NCBI GenBank assembly: GCA_016508695.1
Contig: VNKQ01000004.1
Span: 2,294,001 to 2,358,000 of the forward strand
Origin: Hyphodiscus hymeniophilus
Taxonomy: Eukaryota; Ascomycota; Leotiomycetes; Helotiales; Hyphodiscaceae
DNA: 64,000 nt
Direction of reading: 5' to 3'
A model generated the notes under the pieces. That model was given only the letters and a program-made list of their open reading frames with translations. It was not told where the DNA came from and ran no database searches. The translations under genes were made by a program, and so were the position numbers. Positions 11,502 through 21,881 of the stretch are shown piece after piece (the stretch's first letter is position 1; each line of letters opens with the position of its first letter).

Positions 11502-12375
11502 ATGGGATCCAATGACGTTGCACCACCTCATGTCCCCTCCCATGTCGTCCCAACCTGTACTTTCCTCCTACAAATCGGCGGTTCTCTCTGGACGCTCTGC
11601 TACATCCTCCTCTGGCGACAATCAATCCTAACACGAACCTACGGCATGCCGCTCTTCGCATTAGCCTTCAATTTTGCTTGGGAGGTAATCTACGCTTTGT
11701 TCGTGGCCGAAGCGCTCTTGGAGCGCATTGTATTCGGCGTCTGGCTTCTGCTGGATTTCGGTATGGTTTGGGGCGCTCTCAAATACGGAAGGTCGGAATG
11801 GGAACATTCACCGTTCATGAAGAGGAATCTAGGGAAGGTGATTTTTGTGATGACTCTTTACTGTGCTGTGGGACATTGGGCGTTTGCTAAATGGTGGATT
11901 GATAATGATATTGGCAAGAGAGAGGGCAAGTTTTATAGGGGTGTTGTGGGACCGGATACGACTGAACTGGGCTTTTGGAGTGCGGCAGTCAGTCAGGCTT
12001 ATTTAAGTGCGGCAAGTTTGGGACAGTTGTTACTTAGACAGCATTCTGGAGGTGTGAGTTGGGGTGTTTGGTGAGTTGTTTCTTCAAACGACCTGTACTT
12101 AATAGAGGAATACTGATATGTGTAGGGCTACGAGAGCAGTAGGTTCTCTCACCGGGATGTATTTGAACTATGGATGGGCATGGTACTTTTGGGGAGAAGC
12201 CCATGAGTACTTTATGAGTCCATTCGGGATCTTCCTTTGGAGTACTGGACTGCTTTGCGACTTGATCTACCCGTTTGTGCTGTACCGAGTGCAAAAGACG
12301 GAGAAGGTGTTACCGGACGGTAGTAGAGCCAGAGCGGATCCCAGAAATCAGAAGAGGGTCGCAAAGGATCCTTAG
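11502..12375 (+). CDS. Integral membrane terpene cyclase-like protein (PaxB/Pyr4 family)
   Basis: Two exons, 11502-12070 and 12126-12375, 272 residues. The 55-nt intron (GTGAGT...GTGTAG) restores SWGVW/ATRAVGSLTGMY. I start at 11502 because of the strong context CAACCATGG; an in-frame ATG at 11442 would add 20 residues. The protein has about seven hydrophobic segments and the family signatures FAFNFAWE (seen as LAFNFAWE, Glu61), FGVWLLLDFGMVW, GHWAFAKWW, YGWAWYFWGE and GLLCDLIYP (Asp235). In Pyr4-type cyclases one Glu in the N..WE motif and one Asp near the C-terminus are the essential acid residues, and both are present. Characterised members cyclise epoxidised meroterpenoids or indole diterpenes in the ER membrane. 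No prenyltransferase, FAD epoxidase, P450 or polyketide synthase lies nearby, so this is a stand-alone member of unknown substrate. The C-terminal 25 residues are basic and non-conserved. Confidence 0.88.
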
Positions 12376-12669
12376 ATAGCCTCGAGACTTGCTCTCAAGA
12401 TTCGTTGTCTCCGGAAAATCAGCTACATGATGGACTAATCCATCAAGAAGTGAAGGAGCTTCTGAACCAGAGACCAAATTCCATTTCCTGGTTGCGAGTG
12501 AGCCGTCGTCTATTATGCAGTAAAGCCTCTGCAACGTTTGGCACCGAAGAGCCATTCGTTTGTCCACCCAAGAATCTCAGTTGATGATCCAAACATGGCC
12601 AGCTATATGCCTTCCTTCTTTATCATGCCTCCACGCCAAAACGCCATCCATACGCCCGTATGCTCTCCC

Positions 12670-13152
12670 TTATGACCCAGACCCAGCCTCTCCTTCCCCT
12701 TCCATATCAAAATTATCCTCATAACTGCTGAATTCAACATCAAATGATGGCTCTCCAAAGCCCTCCTCCAAAAACGTAAAAGCAATAATAGCTCCATCCT
12801 TCAGTCCCAAACTTTTCGGGCATTCCTTAAGACCTCCTGAGGTAGTATCCATTTCCGTCCATCCTTTGCTCGGCTCGTACACATCGATCGGCACGCCGAG
12901 CGCAAGGTTGTTGATTGAGTCAGGTATAGATTTTGGGTCGGGGGAAGTAGAGAGCACGAGGCCTTCGGGATAGCGCTCGCGGAGGACGGCGAGTAAATCG
13001 GCTTTTATTTTTGTGAAGGGTGTTAGGGCATCGGCGAAGAGGAGAACGGTGTGTTTGCCGTGCTTGAAGCGGAGGGTCCAGTCTGTTGGGTCAACGTCGT
13101 CCTTTGCCTAAGGGAGTGAGCTTTGGAAATTTCGAGGTATAGGCCTTACCAT
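12670..13152 (-). CDS. Small conserved fungal protein with ATG-only first exon (unknown function)
   Basis: Minus strand, 146 residues. Proposed exons: 13152-13150, which is just the ATG, and 13107-12670; the 42-nt intron has donor GTAAGG, a CTCAC branch-like site and acceptor CTTAG. The protein begins AKDDVDPTDWTLRFKHGKHT and continues VLLFADALTPFTKIKADLL, then LRERYP. This resembles a ubiquitin-like beta-grasp fold found in uncharacterised ascomycete proteins, but I cannot name a function. The C-terminus is acidic. The coding frame below 13107 is well supported by composition. The tiny first exon is inferred because no in-frame ATG lies upstream of the conserved start, and because ATG followed directly by a good donor is a known arrangement in fungal genes. 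Confidence 0.65.
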
Positions 13153-13369
13153 TTTTAAGTTTTCAACAGTTCAAAGCTTTCTTGTCTGGACGATGCGACT
13201 TTGGAATTGAGACATCCAAATGCAGGAAGTTGATAAGAATTATCTTTGGCTTGTGCGCGACGCGAACAAGGACACGAGAGCCCGTGATCCGACTGGGTTT
13301 TGTGAGACATGAAATCCTCAGCCTTGCGCGAACTCGGGCGTGGTCCACAACCTCAATGACACACTCGCC

Positions 13370-14053
13370 ATGGCTGAAGACGAAGATGCTGAGAAGACGG
13401 CTCTGTTACAATGGAGGGAAGAACAAAGCCAATTGCTGCGAATGAATTCGCGGATGGGATTGCCTTTCGCTGTGCGATTACCTCTCGCGACATCAATATC
13501 CTTCTTCGTCGGCATGGGATTAGGACTCTCGCATGGCAGCCAGGTCGCTGGACTACGATTTCGAGCAGAGAATGCACATAGGCTACCATCTACGCCCACT
13601 GGGTGGTACCTCTATCACAAGAGCAAGAACTATCATATGGCTTTTGCGGGTGTCAAGGAAGGCTTGAAGATGGGTGCGAAGGTTAGCTTTTGGACTGCCG
13701 GCTTCTTCAGCATTGAAGAGATATTCGACCGGTATAGAGGGACGAAGGACTTCATCAATACCATGATTGCCAGTCTGACCGTCGCTGGGGGTTTCAGTCT
13801 ATGGAGTATGCTCCCACCTCTCCACCACCCATCACGAACATTGTCTAATAGAACATTAACAGATCGATTCCCCGTCATTACAGCAGCGAGAACGGCGAAA
13901 AGTGGACTAGCTATTGGTTTGGCTTACGGATTAGCACAAGATGCAGTAGGAGCCATGAGGGGAAGAAAGCCGAGTTATGTGGAGTGGATGCAACGCAAGA
14001 CTCGACGGAAAGTCGATATGAATCCAGGGCCAGAGCCAGATCGAACGGCATGA
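13370..14053 (+). CDS. Tim17/Tim22-like mitochondrial membrane protein
   Basis: Two exons, 13370-13805 and 13863-14053, 208 residues. Start ATG 13370 has a strong context (CGCCATGG). The intron (GTATGC, branch CTAAT, acceptor ACAG, 57 nt) is a multiple of three without stops, so the unspliced frame is also open; splicing gives FSLWNRFPVITAARTAKSGL, which removes a 19-residue insert with no family character, and I prefer it. Hydrophobic segments alternate with glycine-rich turns (SFFVGMGLGLSHG, GVKEGLKMGAKV, AIGLAYGLAQDAVG) as in Tim17/Tim22/Tim23-fold proteins of the inner membrane, and the motif FSIEEIFDRYRG is typical of the subgroup. It probably sits in the mitochondrial inner membrane. 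The exact role is unknown; import-complex function should not be assumed from the fold. Confidence 0.75.
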   Translation: MAEDEDAEKTALLQWREEQSQLLRMNSRMGLPFAVRLPLATSISFFVGMGLGLSHGSQVAGLRFRAENAHRLPSTPTGWYLYHKSKNYHMAFAGVKEGLKMGAKVSFWTAGFFSIEEIFDRYRGTKDFINTMIASLTVAGGFSLWSMLPPLHHPSRTLSNRTLTDRFPVITAARTAKSGLAIGLAYGLAQDAVGAMRGRKPSYVEWMQRKTRRKVDMNPGPEPDRTA

Positions 14054-14329
14054 TCGTATCAATTACGATTTAGTTTATGTCGCATTCGCCGGTCTTCCAA
14101 CTACCTAGCCTCTACGGAGATGGTCTTCAAAGAAAGCGGGGCTCAGAATAACGGCTCTCGTCGGTCTAAGTGATAAGCCTCGAGATGGATCCGATAACAA
14201 CATTGCCCCTCAATGCTTTCAACGGTACTATTTGTTCTTGTGCTTTACTAAATGCCGAAGTCGCTGTTTTCGTTTTGAGCGTTTATTTATTAGTATCCTG
14301 CGTTCTGTTCCTCAATTATACCTCTCTTC

Positions 14330-15906
14330 ATGTTGTGCGACCAATTTCCTCTTATCATGTTCACGCAACCCATCGTCATATCCCACTATTCATTGGCGGG
14401 GTCAGTGAAGTGTACTTTGCAGGTCGGAAAGACAATTGCAATCCAAACAAGGAGTATTTCTTCCCAAACTTTACGTCGGCAATCATCTTTGGCCGCCGAG
14501 CATGTTTCACCTACAGAGAAGTTTCAGTTAGCAGAAGCTCCAGTGCTCTCCCATCCGCCACCCAATATGCCAAAGTCGGCGCCTCTCTCAATTCTCCCTT
14601 TGAGAGCAGTTATTCGATCACTTGCGATAACGACGATTTCCTCCTCACCAGTAGCTTGCCTCTCACTATTCAATAAAGATTTCCTAATAATCTCTAGGTT
14701 CTACTAGGGCCTTCTCTCAGCATAATGTCAGCCCTTGCGCACTCCCAATCGCCAATCCTATCCCCCGATAGGAACCCTCTTTTACGGTTCTTCCTCAAAC
14801 ATACCTTTTACAAACAATTCTGCGCTGGTGAAAATGCCACAGAAGTTAATCGAACAATCACCGGGCTCAAAGACATTGGTTTCAAAGGCGTTATCTTAGG
14901 CTATGCCCGCGAAGTCGTACTAGACGAGAAACAGAAGGAGAACCTCGCTTCATGTGGAGAGAATGAAGCCGCGGAAGCTTGTATACGGAACGAAATCATA
15001 CCCTGGGCCAAAGGAACACTAGAGACTGTGCGACTGACCAGCCCGACGGATTTCGTGGCGTTGAAGTTCACAGGGGCTGGAAGCCAGGCGCTTTATGATT
15101 TGTCACAAAAAACCGGTCCGTCAAAGGCATTGGCTGATTCGATTGATTCTATCTGCTCACTTGCTGCATCGAAAGGTGTGAGGCTTTTGTTCGATGCCGA
15201 GCAACACGCCGTGCAAGGTGGAATCGACACCTGGACTTTGAACTACATGCGCAAATACAATCGAAAGGGCAGCGAGGAGGCCGTTATATATGGTACATAT
15301 CAGGCTTATCTCAAAACTACGCCTTCGGTACTGGCTTCGCACTTGGCTATTGCGAGGAAAGAGGGTTTCACATTGGGTGTCAAGCTAGTTCGAGGAGCAT
15401 ACCTGGGATCAGATCCCAGACATCTTATCCACGATACGAAGATCGATACCGATAACTGCTACGACGGAATTGCAGAGAGCCTGGTACGGAGATCTTATGG
15501 GCCAATTCTGAAACCGGTGGAAGGAGAAACCCAATTCCCATCAGTCAACGCCGTGCTTGCTGGCCACAATCATACCTCTGTTCGCAAAGTCCAGGCACTT
15601 CGAACAGCCCAAGCGCAGAATGAAGAGAAGCAGACAGATCTCGTGTATGCTCAGCTTCAGGGTATGGCAGACGAAGTCTCCTGCGAATTGGTACAAGCAG
15701 GCTTGGTGGCCGAAGGGGGAACGACCGATATTCCCCAGGCGTACAAATATTTGGTGTGGGGCACAACCGGGGAGTGCATGAAATATCTACTGAGAAGAGC
15801 GCAGGAGAATAAAGATGCGGTGCAGAGGACGAGAGAAGGCCGTAATGCTATGGCTAGAGAGTTGGTTAGGAGATGTAAGAAAATGGTTGGCTTGGCGGGT
15901 CCTTGA
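14330..15906 (+). CDS. PUT1: Proline dehydrogenase, mitochondrial
   Basis: Two exons, 14330-14650 and 14698-15906, 509 residues. The intron is 47 nt (donor GTAGCT, branch CCTAAT, acceptor TCTAG) and joins ISSSP to VLLGPSLSIMSALAHS, the sequence expected in fungal homologues; the in-frame ATG at 14725 is internal. The N-terminal 60 residues are Ser/Arg/Gln-rich and fit a mitochondrial targeting peptide; ATG 14357 is an alternative start. The TIM-barrel body shows FAGEN-like FCAGENATEV, FKGVILGYAREVV, LLFDAEQHAVQ (about 268-279), KLVRGAYLGSD (about 336) and the C-terminal YLLRRAQENKDAVQRT block. The enzyme oxidises L-proline to pyrroline-5-carboxylate using FAD and passes electrons to the respiratory chain. 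In other fungi it is induced by proline; nothing in the sequence here shows the regulator. The gene is complete. Confidence 0.95.
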
Positions 15907-17260
15907 ATTAGCATGCATTGATGATTAATGATTAACGGCAATAGCATGGCTCTCTGAGAATAAATTAATGAGCATTAGAGCAGTCCTTACTTTGACGAGG
16001 TGATTCTGGTAATTGTCCTACTCCAGCCTTCCACGCTGTGTTGTCTGTTCGAAGGTCAATCATTTGGTAACGCAGTCCACTACTTCCACGAGTGTCGGTT
16101 GGTACATGGAGACACTGAATATCAGTTCAAAGACACTGCGGATACTGGCGAGTATTAGAGGTATATTTTCTCGAGGTAGTCCTTGCTGAGATTGGATACC
16201 AAGATGATCATATTAAGGCCCCAAGCAAACACTTCTTTCAAGTTTTGTTGAAGTCTGTATCCACAGCGAAAGCGATTGTTTTGTCATAAATAAGTACAAA
16301 CTACCTCTACTGCCATCGTCATACCCTTCGAGGCTTCAATAATTTATGTCGATGCAAAGCAAAAAACAGCTGCGAGACTACACATGGACTGCCAAACCAT
16401 GGAAGCTCTAAGAACACTGCAAATGTGCATTGGACATCTCCCAAGTATGGTAACGCTGTCATGGATGCACAAAACCATAATATTCCGGCCCGCCAACCCG
16501 CGGACCTAGACCATGCGCCACTCACCGTGCTTCCCATATTTCACATGCTTCAGAGTACTCAGTACACAGGTTCTGTCCGATATCTATCATTCCAACACTT
16601 TGGAGGTTGTTCAGCCAGCCTCTGGAGCTCGCGATTTAGCAGGTGCTTCGGATGCGGGCCCCTGATTTGTGGAAATGCGAGGATGTGGAGCTCACACAAT
16701 TACGAAGTATCATTGCATGCCATGCATGGACAAAGTGTGATGATCTACACAGGGTTGAATAGCAGCAGGGATTCAATAAGAGGAAAAACAACCGACGAGT
16801 ATGGTGCGCAAGAAGAACGACTAGACTTGGGCGGGAGAGTGATCGTCGTGGTAGCAGATCAAGCGCCCAGTCTGGCTAACCAGTCGGATTCGGATGAAGG
16901 GCGGATTGGCCCGCCGTGGCACATTTTGCTCGACGTCTACATGATCCTTTATTCACAGTTGCATGGGCAAGCGAGTGCCAATGTGCATTTTCGAGCGATC
17001 ATTATTCTTTACAGTCACGCATGTGCCGTCTTTAGAGATAACCAGCGCCACCACCTTTATCAATGAGCTACTGCTTGCTCAAAATGATCCAGTGATCACC
17101 ATGAGCTCTCTCGGGAGTTATGAGAAGCTTCCCCCCGCGGTTCAGCTCTTTAGATCTGTCCGTAGATTCTTCGTCATTCTCACTGCCAATGTTTGCATTC
17201 CTTTGGAGTATTCCAGCCTTCTTCTGATCCCAAAATCTCCCAGATCTATACACCGCAGAA
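15907..17260. other. Intergenic, 1.35 kb
   Basis: Contains a 213-codon frame at 16425-17066 that I do not believe (low-complexity mixture of Cys, His and Trp, no motif). The last few hundred bases are probably the 5' untranslated region and promoter of the SLATT gene. Confidence 0.45.
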
Positions 17261-18487
17261 ATGAACAGCCTCAAGGAAATCATTCGGATGATCTTCCCGG
17301 CAAAGAAGTCCTCCGAGAACAACATGGAGCAAGGCCACGCGCATCCCAATTTCCAGAGCATGTCTACAACTCTCCCTGAACAGGAGCTGCCACACGTTGA
17401 CCACAATGGTAGACCGACCTTCTCACCAGATGACCAATTGAACCTCTTCCGGCATCTTGTTGGAATTACCTCACACTCGTCAATGGCACATGCGCATTTC
17501 GGCGACCAGTCTGGCGGCCGACCAGCTCCTAATCTGGGAATCTATGCACGTGTTGTACATAACGAGAGCACTTCCAAAGCGGGCTACAAATACTTCTCTT
17601 GGTTGATCAATGGATGTCTAGGCCTCCAAATAGTCGTGGCAGCTGCCCTTACAGCAATGGGAGCGGCTGGGGCGAGTCGTTCCGCGGTCACGGTCTTCGG
17701 GGCCATCAACACAGTGATTGCAGGCGTCTTGACCTTCTTGAAGGGATCTGGTTTACCAAATCGATTCAAATATTATCAGACCGAGTGGAAGAGGGTCCGT
17801 GAATTTATTGAGCAGCGAGAACGAGATTTCAGCCGGCCAGGTTGTGACCTCGATCTTTATGGTATCGTGGGTATAATCGAGCAAATGTACGAAGATGTCA
17901 AGATAGACCTAGAAGCGAGCCAGCCGGACCGCTTTGCAGGATCCGTCCCAGCACGGAAGATGATGGCAAACCAGGTCGAAGCGCCAAAGACGAGCCAACT
18001 TATTTCCTCCTCACTGCCACAATCAGCAACAGCACCACTCAGCGAGAAGTTCCTTGAGTCTGGCTTTGGAAGCAAGGTCAGTCATTTGGCTTCTGACATC
18101 GGTCAAAAGGCCGATTTGGCGCGAGCAGCTGTGAAAGAATTCCAAGACCGCAAAGAGCATATTAGTGAGGATGCCAGCAGAGGACTTAGGGAATATGCCG
18201 ACCGAGCCGAGCGATTAGAGACGAGCTTTGGAGACAAAGTGAAAGATTTGGCGTCGGATATTGGGAACAGGGCACAATTGGCTCCGGAGGCTGCACAAAA
18301 TCTGCAGGCTCGACAGCGCAGTGAGGTCGAGGAGGTCGGCAGGGAGGCGAGGGATTACATGAGCCAGTTTGAGAGGACCGCGAGCGGGAAGCTCAAAGGT
18401 CCGATTTCGATCAGCATGTCTGGCACACCTGCAACACAGACTGCCGGAGAAAAATCACATATGGATACCGCAGAAGGAGCACACTGA
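17261..18487 (+). CDS. SLATT-fungal 2TM effector-domain protein with duplicated amphipathic tail
   Basis: Single exon, 408 residues, ATG at 17261. Residues about 90-190 form a SLATT-type domain as found in fungi: a conserved entry segment (NLGIYARVVHNESTSKAGYK), two transmembrane helices (about 114-134 and 143-161) separated by a short Gly/Ser turn, and a basic post-membrane helix (RFKYYQTEWKRVREFIEQRE). In bacteria, SLATT (SMODS and SLOG-associating 2TM effector) domains are predicted pore-forming effectors of nucleotide-signalling immunity; the fungal branch is uncharacterised. Downstream, residues 269-299 and 323-352 are a direct duplication (FG.KV..LASDIG.. followed by an Ala/Glu/Arg helix), predicted to be amphipathic and membrane-binding. 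No SMODS nucleotidyltransferase or SLOG protein lies nearby. Domain assignment is by recognised pattern; function is unknown. Confidence 0.82.
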   Translation: MNSLKEIIRMIFPAKKSSENNMEQGHAHPNFQSMSTTLPEQELPHVDHNGRPTFSPDDQLNLFRHLVGITSHSSMAHAHFGDQSGGRPAPNLGIYARVVHNESTSKAGYKYFSWLINGCLGLQIVVAAALTAMGAAGASRSAVTVFGAINTVIAGVLTFLKGSGLPNRFKYYQTEWKRVREFIEQRERDFSRPGCDLDLYGIVGIIEQMYEDVKIDLEASQPDRFAGSVPARKMMANQVEAPKTSQLISSSLPQSATAPLSEKFLESGFGSKVSHLASDIGQKADLARAAVKEFQDRKEHISEDASRGLREYADRAERLETSFGDKVKDLASDIGNRAQLAPEAAQNLQARQRSEVEEVGREARDYMSQFERTASGKLKGPISISMSGTPATQTAGEKSHMDTAEGAH

Positions 18488-18944
18488 AGTTTCGAGGCAT
18501 CGAGCTTGGCATAATGGCATTTCCTGTTACCTTTCAAGGTACTTGGTCAGGACGAGGCGTAACTGAGGCATGGGCATTTGAGTTTAGCGATGGGTTTTCA
18601 GCTTGGATATGAATCTTCAAGACCTAAACAGGCCACCGGCATAGTGCTATCACAAGTCAAAACAAACGATCTCGTCAAATTTCCGACAGCAGCAGCGCCT
18701 GCATTGTCCTTTCTCCAAGTGGAAGCAGGGGACACATAAAGTCTTTTCAACTATTGTTTTCATTATAATGTTTCGGTCTTTTAACCCCATCAGCAGTCAG
18801 AGATGTTGCCACTTCTATATTCTAATTTTGACAGAAGTTTCCGCATTTTCGAACTTGAACAAAAAACCACAGACGCAGGAAATTTCCTTTTTAGGCGATG
18901 GATGAGGACAGGCGCAATTCGTGACGTCGTGTTCAGAGAGCCGG
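18488..18944. other. Convergent intergenic region
   Basis: Lies between the 3' ends of the SLATT gene and the permease pseudogene. No gene is seen. Confidence 0.45.
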
Positions 18945-20658
18945 TCATCGCCCAAATTTCTTCAACTCCCAATATCTCAACGGAGGATACACTATACCCG
19001 CCATACAAAACCCTACATATGTTCCCATATCACCACCGTCCCTCCCAATTAGTTTTGCCAGCGGACCGACGAAGTAGAACTGCGCCATACAAAGCACAGC
19101 ACCAGCCCACCCAATACAGAACGCCGCCAAAGCGGCCAAACCAATTGGCAGTTTCTCCTGCTTATCCCAATCGCTCCAAATGTACTCTGGTCTCATTCGC
19201 CGACGGAAAATGAACTGATCCTCCAGAGTGATCGCGATCCAAATGCTGATCCAGTAGCCCATCAGCGCCAAGAAGTTGGTGAAGATCTGAGCGAGGTGGT
19301 TTCTCCCAGCCAGTGCACAAACAGCCACCACGAAGAGGCCAATGGTATTCCAGACGAATCTTGGGCGATACCCAGGTCTTGGGACGATTGCTGGGTATCG
19401 CCCGAGGATCTGGAAATTGATTCCAGACGAGTAGATTTCCGGGACCATGTTGGAAATCAGTCCCAACGCGACGATTACAGAGCAGAACTTCACGAAATTC
19501 CCAAGGCTGTCGAACCCAGCTACCACAAGTGCTCCCGAGCCAGCACCGGCCGCTGCCCACAGGGGATCGTTCTGCAGGCCTGATGCCAGACCAACTCCAA
19601 GGACGAACGTGGCGACGAAGGAAAGTGTCAGGCCGAGAAGGACGGCCCAGAAGGCTTTCCAGCGGGATACAATTCTGGGATCACAGTACACTGTATAGTC
19701 GGCTGCAGAAGGAGCATAGGTCACAGCTGAGGAGAGACAGACTGAGAAGAACGAGATTCGATGGCCAGCGATTGTCGCTGAGTCCCCTACCGATTGCCAA
19801 TATACGTCGAACTTGGGGCCAGCAGTCCCAAACAGAATAAGCAAAACTGCGAACTGGGGAAGCCATGCGAATCTAAGATTAGTGAGTACGGGAGGTAAGA
19901 GAAAGGTAAAATTAGTTGGGTGCATGCCTTTCGTAGTGATGGAATATTGTGATACCGAACGTCGTCACCAACCAGGTTAAGACTACCGTGATGACGATCC
20001 CAACCGTCACGGTCAAGTTGCCTTGCGGCGACAGTGCCGACAGTATCTGCCCCGCAACCACGGCATCAATCATGGCATAGCCCAGCATGACCACAAGATT
20101 TAACAAAACACACAGCTTGACCGGCCACCAACCCATGGAAAATCGGGCACATATCAGAGCGAGGTCAGCTTTCTACAGAGCATCAGATCGATAATCGCTC
20201 ACCATTGTTCTGTTACCGCTCCAAGCTCCCCACCCCGTAGCATATGCCACAGGAAGTGACCCCAGAAATGCTCCGAGCACACTGCACAAGGTGGCATCAA
20301 GAAAACCAAGCCCTTAAACACTCTGTCCGATGCTCGCGAGCGTGATATTCTGTGCAGCAGTGTTTATCGAGACTCACATCACCAGAATCTGCATAAAGCT
20401 CAATGTTGTCTCGGCCGTTTGTTCATGGGATTTGACACGGTGAATACCTCGAGATTCAAGACCTAAGACCTGCTCAATCCGGCTTGAAAATAGGAGCCAT
20501 TTGTTGTTTGAGGGTAGGACCTCTCCAGGTTCCGAGAGTACGTCAGCATTGCTACGGACCGTGTCGGTGGGGGTGACGACTGCGGTTCCAGGGAGCGTGC
20601 TGGGCTCAAATACTTTCTCAAGGTCGAGGTGCTGGGCCTGCTCTTTTGCAGAAGTCAT
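18945..20658 (-). pseudogene. Purine-cytosine permease (Fcy2/NCS1 type), disrupted
   Basis: The minus strand encodes a near-complete Fcy2-like transporter: cytosolic N-terminus (ATG 20658) ending IEQVLGLESRGIHRV, then transmembrane blocks SINTAAQNITLAS, GLGFLDATLCSVLGAFLGSLPVAY, ARFSMGWWPVKL, a long C-terminal half with VTYAPSAADYTVY, and stop at 18945. Four lesions are visible. (1) The conserved Trp after FMQILVM is TGA at 20376-20374. (2) A TAA at 20316-20314 sits where VFGLGF is expected. (3) The intron with donor GTGAGC at 20202 should end just before ICARFSMGWW, but its last bases read CTCTG instead of an AG acceptor (20155-20156). (4) The last intron (19927-19873, 55 nt, branch ACTAAT) has donor GC instead of GT, which alone would be tolerable. 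Stop 1 could be skipped by splicing GTGATG...CACAG, but stop 2 could not. The family imports cytosine, adenine, guanine and hypoxanthine by proton symport. The otherwise well-kept sequence suggests recent loss. Confidence 0.82.
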
Positions 20659-21881
20659 GTTTCAGTCTTCTCTGGATGTGTTTCCTGCGGGGATGTTGAA
20701 ATTGGTCAAAGAGTGGTGGGCGAGGTGTAAAAGAAGGCACCCTTTCATGGTGTAGAGTGCAACTGTAACTACCGTAAAAAGCAGAAGATGACCTGGGGAT
20801 CGACATCTTCAACAGGTGAGATCACTGTCCTCGTGGTGGAAGCGTCATAGTGGGCGAAATAGGGTACACCAGGCTTGATCTTCTACCTGGCATAAACCTC
20901 TGAGACTCTTGAATCTTCCGATTCCGCGAAGCCCAATCTCGATCTATCAGATTGCGCTCAATTTGGGGCACGATGGTATTCCTTCTAAGGTGGCGCTGGA
21001 AGGAACGTCCACTTTGTTAGCTAGGAGGCGGTGCTACCCGATCTGCCAATGCTACTTACTACAACATGACTGAAAACTTTGTGAAGAAAGCTACATCCTG
21101 CGAGCTATGCTAAGCTTGGATGTCGAAGTCGAACTTTCCTCAGCCTCGATTTTCCGTAACACTCGATCAGTGGATCAGGAAACGATTGCAGCTAATTTGC
21201 TAAGTCATGCAGTTGGCGTTAAAAGCTTCCTCGTTCCCCTTCTCCAAAGCAAGCAGTTCAGGCGTGCTCTATTTGAAACACAGTCTTATACGTGCCGATG
21301 TCGATCATCGCGGGATCCCGCATTGGATACACAAGCTATAAGGTCATTTTGACAATACCAAGATTCGGAGGCTCGCACCAAATTCTGTTCACGAATGGAC
21401 ATAGGTCGTCATAAAGTCCCTCGTCGATGACGAGGACGCATGCCGAAACTTCGAAAGGCTGTAACTCCTTCCCATACTTTGTGAAAGTGAGTTGACCCGT
21501 CAAAGGATACGAAGAGTGCAAGCTCAGGCAGCAACGTTGCAAGTCGTAGCCAGATCCGTGGGAGTGAGAATATGAAGGGCTCAGGCTCTTGCTGAATCTA
21601 TACCTCACCCAGCACAAGATCAACCTTGAAGTAACAAAAGCGCGAAATGAGACCAACATCTCCAGTCACATTTGAGCAACCAAATCTGGAGCTACTATGT
21701 GCGTAAACACTGAAAAGATTATTGTATCTCGGAGAGATGATGGAAAGAGGCGACTACCACCTCTAGCCTTTTCAATTTGGGGATCTTTCAGACGTAGACT
21801 GGAAACCGGCCTCTTCAGAAGACGTTATCATGTTTCATTGGCATCGTGAGGTTCGTACAATCAAAGCCCAGCTCTTGTTAT
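20659..21881. other. Intergenic, 1.2 kb
   Basis: Between the start of the permease pseudogene and the 3' end of SLX4. A 107-codon minus frame (21659-21336) is not recognised and is probably chance. Nothing else is supported. Confidence 0.45.

Noticed and set aside
14170..14676. 168-codon frame overlapping the proline dehydrogenase start
   Set aside because: It is the other phase of the proline dehydrogenase first exon, whose frame continues through a good intron into the conserved body.
8585..15906. A biosynthetic gene cluster around the terpene cyclase
   Set aside because: Neighbours are conserved housekeeping genes and no tailoring enzyme, prenyltransferase or backbone synthase is present.
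16425..17066. 213-codon plus-strand frame
   Set aside because: Composition is unlike a protein (scattered Cys, His, Trp; no hydrophobic core), no family motif, and no splice partners; likely a chance frame upstream of the SLATT gene.
20314..20376. Stop-codon readthrough or recoding in the permease
   Set aside because: Two different stops plus a lost acceptor are explained more simply by gene decay.
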